A DNA stretch of 5,117 bases, from the NCBI GenBank assembly GCA_002255065.1, contig NJEF01000085.1, positions 1 to 5,117 of the forward strand. The letters run 5' to 3'. This document shows positions 1 to 3,100 of this stretch, piece by piece. The notes beneath the pieces were generated by a model that was given only the letters and a program-made list of their open reading frames with translations, had not been told where the DNA came from and made no database searches. The stretch comes from Desulfurococcales archaeon ex4484_204. Lineage in GTDB: Archaea; Thermoproteota; Thermoprotei_A; Sulfolobales; NBVN01. Positions within the stretch are counted from its first letter, which is position 1, and each line of letters starts with the position of its first letter. The position numbers and the translations under genes were made by a program.

Positions 1-113
1 TTCAACGTACCATTCTCAACTATAGCTATAGCGTATTCATATTTACTTACATCAGAACCGCCGCTACGTATGATATCGATCCCGACTACAGGTCCCCTAC
101 CCGATGACCTCAT
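1..113 (-). CDS. 5' part of a probable DUF460 / RNase H-fold archaeal protein (runs off the left edge)
   Basis: An open frame starts at the ATG read from 113 to 111 and stays open to the window edge, giving 37 residues beginning MRSSGRGPVVGIDI. The start is supported by a purine-rich GGGGG stretch six bases upstream (120-124). It overlaps the last 17 bases of the RIO2 gene in another frame, the tight spacing typical of co-translated archaeal genes. The visible residues have a VVGIDI strand with an aspartate, then a YAIAIVENG strand. This is the strand-turn-strand start of RNase H/RuvC-like folds and resembles, from memory, the archaeal DUF460 family of predicted nucleases. The family call is inference from a short piece and could be wrong; that it is a coding start is better supported. 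It would be translated from the RIO2 transcript. Confidence 0.55.
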   Translation of the reverse strand, partial: MRSSGRGPVVGIDIIRSGGSDVSKYEYAIAIVENGTL

Positions 114-987
114 TAACTTCCCCCTTAACGAAGCGGAGGGCCTTACTTACATCAATACTTACTCCATACCGGCGCTTAAAGAACTTAATGACGTACAATA
201 CATCCCTTTTAAGGTACTCCAGGTGTAGGGGGTTATCCCTATGGACATACTGAGGCCAGTCTATTATGTAGGGCACCTCATCCTCGATGGATACAACTAC
301 GTTATACTCACTTAGGTCGCTGTGAACTATACCTAGATGAATGAACGCGGCCCTTAAAGCGTTAAATATCCCGTAAAGAACCTCAGTAGGCTTTCTCAAC
401 TCCCTACACCTATAGAGCTCCACTCCGTTAATATAACTCATAACGACTGCATGCCTGCTCCAGCCATAGGCTCTAGGAACGTTCTCTGTATACCTAGGAA
501 GCTCTGACAGAACACTGTACTCCCTCTCAGCTGCGAGCTTTGACCGTATTAACCAGCACCTCTCGTTAGTGAGGTACTGCCTTACCCTGCTTACTTTTTG
601 AAAACTTGCCTTACCTATCCTGTAGAACTTCACAGCTAGGGGTGCTCCCTTACTGCTCTTAGCTATGTACACCTCACTCTCCTTGCCCGTACCTATCGAT
701 GACCCTAAGTACGCTATCACACCATCCCTAACTAAGTCACCAAGTGCTAAACAATCAAGGCCTAAGAATGTTAAGCGGTAGCCCGTTCTAGACGTTAAGG
801 ACCTCTTTATGAGCTTCATTTCGCTAAGCCTCCCTAACCTCAGAGCGAGCTCTCTGGGGGGAACGTTAATACTGCCTTCAATAACGCTAAGAGGAACGTA
901 TTCATACCTTATGAGGAGCTTATCAAGTAGTAAGAGGATCTTCTTATCAATGTAATCGAGTTCTTTATATATCTCAGCGAGAAGCAC
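97..987 (-). CDS. rio2: RIO2 family atypical serine kinase/ATPase
   Basis: A RIO2 protein kinase/ATPase of 296 residues, a family that in archaea and eukaryotes acts in late small-subunit ribosome maturation. Numbering from the GTG at 987-985, an N-terminal winged-helix domain (about 1-85, with a YEYVPL element at 28-33) precedes the kinase domain. The P-loop is GTGKES (99-104), the ATP-anchoring lysine is K120 (AVKFYRIG), the catalytic loop is HSDLSEYN (222-229, D224) and the metal-binding motif is IIDWPQ (241-246, D243). The usual forms are HGDLSxYN and IDFPQ, so G-to-S and F-to-W changes flank intact catalytic residues. I chose the GTG over the TTG at 993-991. AGGTGA (994-999), a match to the 16S 3' end, lies six bases before the GTG but abuts the TTG, and the GTG start aligns with the A. 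fulgidus RIO2 start as I recall it. A C/D guide RNA lies just upstream and the next gene overlaps its end. Length is normal. Confidence 0.93.
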   Translation of the reverse strand: MLLAEIYKELDYIDKKILLLLDKLLIRYEYVPLSVIEGSINVPPRELALRLGRLSEMKLIKRSLTSRTGYRLTFLGLDCLALGDLVRDGVIAYLGSSIGTGKESEVYIAKSSKGAPLAVKFYRIGKASFQKVSRVRQYLTNERCWLIRSKLAAEREYSVLSELPRYTENVPRAYGWSRHAVVMSYINGVELYRCRELRKPTEVLYGIFNALRAAFIHLGIVHSDLSEYNVVVSIEDEVPYIIDWPQYVHRDNPLHLEYLKRDVLYVIKFFKRRYGVSIDVSKALRFVKGEVNEVIG

Positions 988-993
988 TAACAA

Positions 994-999
994 TCACCT
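994..999 (-). promoter_or_regulatory. Ribosome binding site of rio2 (AGGTGA)
   Basis: Read on the minus strand, AGGTGA is complementary to the archaeal 16S rRNA 3' end (GATCACCTCCT). It sits six bases before the GTG at 987-985 and directly against the TTG at 993-991. This spacing decides the start in favour of GTG. Confidence 0.7.
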
Positions 1000-1003
1000 A
1001 CTT

Positions 1004-1070
1004 CATTGTTCAGACACCGACCCCTCATCACTATAGAACGCTTCAGACCCGGTTTCACACATCACCAATA
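1004..1070 (-). ncRNA. C/D box sRNA (2'-O-methylation guide) in the rio2 leader
   Basis: On the minus strand the gap holds all the parts of an archaeal C/D box guide RNA in order. These are box C GTGATGT (1065-1059), guide 1 GTGAAACCGGGT (1058-1047), box D' CTGA (1046-1043), an 11-nt spacer (1042-1032), box C' GTGATGA (1031-1025), guide 2 GGGGTCGGTGT (1024-1014) and box D CTGA (1013-1010). TATTG (1070-1066) before box C can pair with CAATG (1008-1004) after box D, with one G-U pair, closing the k-turn. The core is 56 nt, a normal size, and box C departs from RTGATGA only at its last base. Such RNAs bind L7Ae, Nop5 and fibrillarin. By the fifth-base rule, guide 1 would direct methylation of the G in ACCCG and guide 2 of the second C in ACACC of a target RNA, probably rRNA or tRNA. 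I could not identify targets. A TATA box at 1088-1094 predicts a transcript beginning near its 5' end. Confidence 0.85.
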
Positions 1071-1087
1071 ACTATACGTACTTAAGG

Positions 1088-1094
1088 TTATAAA
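1088..1094 (-). promoter_or_regulatory. TATA box for the C/D sRNA and rio2
   Basis: The minus strand reads GTTTATAACC here, an archaeal TATA-like element. Its centre (about 1091) is 21-27 bases before the predicted 5' end of the C/D RNA (1070-1064), close to the usual 24-27 base spacing to the start of transcription. The same start would give rio2 a leader of about 80 bases that contains the sRNA. The element lies 28 bases beyond the stop codon of the upstream S-adenosylmethionine synthetase gene. Confidence 0.5.
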
Positions 1095-1101
1095 CGGTAA
1101 C

Positions 1102-1115
1102 GATCTCAGCAGATC
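1102..1115. repeat. Small inverted repeat after the S-adenosylmethionine synthetase stop
   Basis: GATCT (1102-1106) and AGATC (1111-1115) form a perfect 5-bp stem with a 4-base loop, starting one base past the TAA stop at 1117-1119. It could mark the 3' end of that message, but there is no T-run beside it, so a terminator role is only a possibility. Confidence 0.4.
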
Positions 1116-1116
1116 C

Positions 1117-2340
1117 TTAAAAAAGAGGGGCCTCGCCTTTTAATATCATGTCAGTTAACTTGGTTACGTTGTTTAGTTCATCATCTATTATGGACGCTAC
1201 ATCGCTCTTTATAGCATTTATCGGCGCCTGCTCCTCAGGAATTACTTTAGCTGAAGCTATTAGAGGGCTATCTATTGGATGACCTATCTGAGAAAGCAGC
1301 TCTACATATACCTCCTTCACTTTAGGTACGCTTTTATACACCCTCTCAGCCATCCTTAGAGCTAATACATTATAGAGCTTGCCTACGTGATTAACCGGGT
1401 TCTTCCCGGCAGTAGCCTCAAGGCTCATCGGCCTTAATGGAGTTATTAAACCATTAGCTCTATTGCCCCTACCCGTCATACCGTCATCACCATGCTCGGC
1501 CGACGTCCCCGTCACCGTTAGGTAAACTAGGCCCTTCTCAGGTTTATCTGCTGTATTAACATGGACCTCGACACTGTAGTTAGGAGCGATCTTAGTAGCC
1601 AGGTCTAGTATCCTATTACGAACCTCCTCCTTAACTGAAAGGTAGTGTTCAAGGTCGGGTATTAGGCCTGAGATCATAGCGACAGCTACCGTTAATTTAA
1701 TGCCCTTACCGACCCTAAGGCCCATAACCTTAACGTCCTCGCCAACCTCCGGTAGGGAGCTCTTAAACTCCCTGGAGTTTAGCAACCTCTCTGTATTAAG
1801 AACTAGCCTCTCTAGCGTTGAGAGGGGGGCATACCCTATTCCGAAGCTCGTGTCATTAGCTAGCGGAACCCCTCTAGACCTTAACTCAAAAACCTTTACT
1901 AAGTCCGAGCTCCCGCTTCTAATCATGTAATCAACAACGATGTGTCTCTCCGGGTCTAGAAACCTGAAATTTCTCCTAACCCAGTCCTTAACAGCGTTCA
2001 CGACTAGGGTACCTATAGGTACCCTATCAATGCTCTTCTCCTCCTTAATAACGTACTCAGTAGCCCTCCCTGAAACAATGACGTATATTGGGTGCAGGAC
2101 AACGCCTCCACCGAACTCTGGCATGGCCTGTCCTCCAACAAGTAGCACCTTATCTACATTATGATGTAATATCATTCCGTACTTAGATAAATAGTATCTA
2201 GATAAGGCAAGGCTTGATACCTCGGAAGCGGAATCAGCAATAAAGTCTGGGTGCCCTAAACCCTTCCTCTCCACTAGCTCAATGTCCTGCTCCTCTATCG
2301 GCTTTAAATTCAGTATCTCGATCGATATGTTTCTAGACAT
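1117..2340 (-). CDS. mat: Archaeal-type S-adenosylmethionine synthetase (methionine adenosyltransferase)
   Basis: This enzyme makes S-adenosylmethionine from ATP and methionine, releasing phosphate and pyrophosphate, in the cytoplasm. The 407-residue length matches the archaeal AdoMet synthetase family (PF01941, COG1812), which is very diverged from bacterial MetK. Family landmarks are clear: ERKGLGHPDFIAD near the N-terminus (24-36, GHPD at 29-32), a long glycine-rich GTSAEHGDDGMTGRG block (278-292) and a SLEATAGKNPVNHVGKLYN block (306-324). The ATG at 2340-2338 is the natural start: it lies just before the first conserved block, a weak AGGA site precedes it at 2348-2351, and a TATA-like element lies at 2371-2380. 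The gene is complete, with no frameshift. It has its own promoter, so it need not depend on the Sm-like gene 100 bases upstream. Its product is the methyl donor used by C/D ribonucleoproteins, although nothing in the sequence shows joint regulation. Confidence 0.97.
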   Translation of the reverse strand: MSRNISIEILNLKPIEEQDIELVERKGLGHPDFIADSASEVSSLALSRYYLSKYGMILHHNVDKVLLVGGQAMPEFGGGVVLHPIYVIVSGRATEYVIKEEKSIDRVPIGTLVVNAVKDWVRRNFRFLDPERHIVVDYMIRSGSSDLVKVFELRSRGVPLANDTSFGIGYAPLSTLERLVLNTERLLNSREFKSSLPEVGEDVKVMGLRVGKGIKLTVAVAMISGLIPDLEHYLSVKEEVRNRILDLATKIAPNYSVEVHVNTADKPEKGLVYLTVTGTSAEHGDDGMTGRGNRANGLITPLRPMSLEATAGKNPVNHVGKLYNVLALRMAERVYKSVPKVKEVYVELLSQIGHPIDSPLIASAKVIPEEQAPINAIKSDVASIIDDELNNVTKLTDMILKGEAPLF

Positions 2341-2370
2341 AGCTTATTCCTAACAACTGATTATAAACCA

Positions 2371-2380
2371 TTAATTTAAA
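2371..2380 (-). promoter_or_regulatory. TATA-like element for S-adenosylmethionine synthetase
   Basis: The minus strand reads GCTTTAAATTAATGG around this element. It starts about 40 bases before the ATG at 2340, which predicts transcription starting roughly 10 bases before the coding region. A second candidate, TTTATAATC (2359-2367), lies closer and would give a leaderless message. Either way the leader is too short for a riboswitch. Confidence 0.45.
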
Positions 2381-2396
2381 GCTTTTATTAACATTG

Positions 2397-2437
2397 CTAC
2401 CTAGAAGAGAGCTCTCTCCTAATGTAGCTCTAGGTAG
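2397..2437. repeat. 9-bp inverted repeat enclosing a 12-bp palindrome, between the Sm-like and SAM synthetase genes
   Basis: CTACCTAGA (2397-2405) is exactly repeated in inverted form as TCTAGGTAG (2429-2437). The 23 bases between them begin with the perfect palindrome AGAGAGCTCTCT (2406-2417). The element starts three bases past the Sm-like stop codon and ends about 16 bases upstream of the SAM synthetase TATA element. It could fold at the 3' end of the Sm-like message or bind a dimeric regulator upstream of the SAM synthetase promoter. No T-run follows, so a classic terminator is not shown. Confidence 0.7.
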
Positions 2438-2440
2438 TAC

Positions 2441-2692
2441 CTACTCTTTCCTGTAATCTATAACGATGTAGAGAATCTGGCTTCCCCTTATTAGAACAGT
2501 TCCGTACTTAGCAATGGGTTCCTCGGTATCCTCCCTCAGCTCCTCACAGTCTATCATCACTAAATTCATGGTTGAATCAGTCATAACCAACTTACCGTAG
2601 TACGTATTCCCATTCTTAACCTTAACCAGGATATCCCTATTTATCGCTGACCTTAACGTCTTTAAGGGGCTTTCAATTCTCGAAGCCACCAT
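2441..2692 (-). CDS. Sm-like archaeal protein (SmAP/Lsm)
   Basis: An 83-residue Sm-fold protein. Archaeal Sm proteins form ring-shaped oligomers that bind U-rich single-stranded RNA. A short N-terminal helix region (1-20) is followed by the Sm1 motif (about 21-50, with the G33-K34-L35 turn and DSTMNLVMID at 39-48) and the Sm2 motif (about 63-78, GTVLIRGSQILYI). Two positions that line the uridine pocket in A. fulgidus Sm1 are changed here: the histidine of DxHMN is threonine (T41), and the aspartate of IRGD is serine (S71). N43 and R69 are kept. The ATG at 2692-2690 has AGGTG five bases upstream and a TATA box at 2723-2733. The neighbour is SAM synthetase rather than the L37e ribosomal protein gene that often follows archaeal Sm genes, so this may be a second-type paralogue (SmAP2-like). 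That subtype is inference. Confidence 0.93.
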   Translation of the reverse strand: MVASRIESPLKTLRSAINRDILVKVKNGNTYYGKLVMTDSTMNLVMIDCEELREDTEEPIAKYGTVLIRGSQILYIVIDYRKE

Positions 2693-2722
2693 ACATACAC
2701 CTTAAACAAATATATGTAAGGC

Positions 2723-2733
2723 AATTATATAAA
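2723..2733 (-). promoter_or_regulatory. TATA box of the Sm-like gene
   Basis: The minus strand reads GTTTATATAATTG. Its centre (about 2728) lies 36 bases before the ATG at 2692, predicting a start of transcription near 2702 and a leader of about 10 bases that holds the AAGGTG ribosome binding site. Confidence 0.55.
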
Positions 2734-2741
2734 CTTTAAAG

Positions 2742-2751
2742 GTTTATAAAC
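2742..2751. promoter_or_regulatory. Palindromic TATA-like element in the divergent promoter region
   Basis: GTTTATAAAC is a perfect 10-bp palindrome and would read as a TATA box in either direction. It lies in the 128-base divergent gap between the Sm-like and alba starts, next to another palindrome, CTTTAAAG (2734-2741). A small inverted repeat, GGAG/CTCC with a 4-base loop (2756-2767), follows. It could be a second promoter for either gene or an AT-rich regulator site; there is no direct support for one choice. Confidence 0.35.
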
Positions 2752-2780
2752 TATTGGAGAGAACTCCGGTGAATAAGCTA

Positions 2781-2790
2781 TTTTAAATAT
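2781..2790 (+). promoter_or_regulatory. TATA box of alba
   Basis: TTTTAAATAT is centred about 35 bases before the alba ATG at 2821, which predicts a start of transcription near 2811 and a very short leader. GAGGGTG (2809-2815) gives a GGTG ribosome binding match five bases before the ATG, so the start may lie a few bases earlier than the simple estimate. Confidence 0.55.
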
Positions 2791-2820
2791 TGAGTTCAGC
2801 AATAATAAGAGGGTGTAGCG

Positions 2821-3084
2821 ATGGGTGAGGAAAGCAAAATAACGATCGGTAATAAGCCCTTAATCGACTACATAGTCTCATTGGCAATACTCTTCAACCA
2901 GGGTATAAGGAGGATTATAATTAGAGGTAGTGGTGATAAAATATCGAAGGCCATCGCGGTATATAACGCCCTTAAGGAGAGGATGGGGGATGCAGTAAAG
3001 TTAAACGATGTGAGGATAGGTAGTGAGAATAGGAGGGGTAGGATGGTCTCTTACATAGAGATAGTCGTAGAGAAGGTGTTGTAG
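2821..3084 (+). CDS. albA: Alba family DNA/RNA-binding chromatin protein (Alba2-like)
   Basis: An 87-residue Alba protein, a small basic dimer that coats DNA and also binds RNA in archaea. The fold is recognisable throughout: the IGNKPLIDYI start (9-18), the LFNQGIRRIIIRGSG strand-turn segment (24-38), ISKAIAVYNALKERMGD (41-57), and a C-terminal hairpin around NRRGRMVSYIEI (70-81) whose arginines would reach into the DNA minor groove. By alignment from memory with Sulfolobus Alba1 (Sso10b), the acetylated K16 is N11 here, while the adjacent lysine is kept as K12. The phenylalanine F60 at the dimer-dimer contact is M55. The YNALKERMGDAVKL stretch resembles Alba2 (Sso10b2) more than Alba1. The ATG start has GGTG five bases upstream. 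The gene converges on reverse gyrase with 16 bases between stops and diverges from the Sm-like gene. Confidence 0.95.
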   Translation: MGEESKITIGNKPLIDYIVSLAILFNQGIRRIIIRGSGDKISKAIAVYNALKERMGDAVKLNDVRIGSENRRGRMVSYIEIVVEKVL

Positions 3085-3088
3085 AAGG

Positions 3089-3100
3089 TATCTTAAGATA
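3089..3100. repeat. 12-bp palindrome between the converging alba and reverse gyrase stops
   Basis: TATCTTAAGATA is a perfect 12-bp palindrome filling most of the 16-base gap between the alba stop (3082-3084) and the reverse gyrase stop (3101-3103). Being symmetric, it would look the same in both transcripts, so a two-way 3'-end signal is conceivable. There is no T-run, so this is not proven. Confidence 0.6.

Noticed and set aside
1102..1115. Intrinsic terminator for S-adenosylmethionine synthetase
   Set aside because: The stem is only 5 bp and no T-run follows. I kept it as a repeat only.
988..1116. tRNA gene in the gap before rio2
   Set aside because: No acceptor/T-arm pairing or GGTTCAAATC-like T-loop is present. 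The conserved boxes fit a C/D guide RNA instead.
1700..2164. Plus-strand open frames of 76 and 74 codons
   Set aside because: They lie wholly antisense to the well-supported S-adenosylmethionine synthetase gene, have no promoter or ribosome binding site of note, and encode low-complexity Ser/Thr/Leu/Pro-rich sequence.
2397..2437. Mobile element ends or a CRISPR repeat
   Set aside because: There is a single copy in the window, no transposase or cas gene, and no flanking target duplication visible.
2341..2440. SAM-responsive riboswitch upstream of S-adenosylmethionine synthetase
   Set aside because: The TATA element predicts a leader of about 10 bases or none, too short for an aptamer, and the inverted repeats lie upstream of the likely start of transcription.
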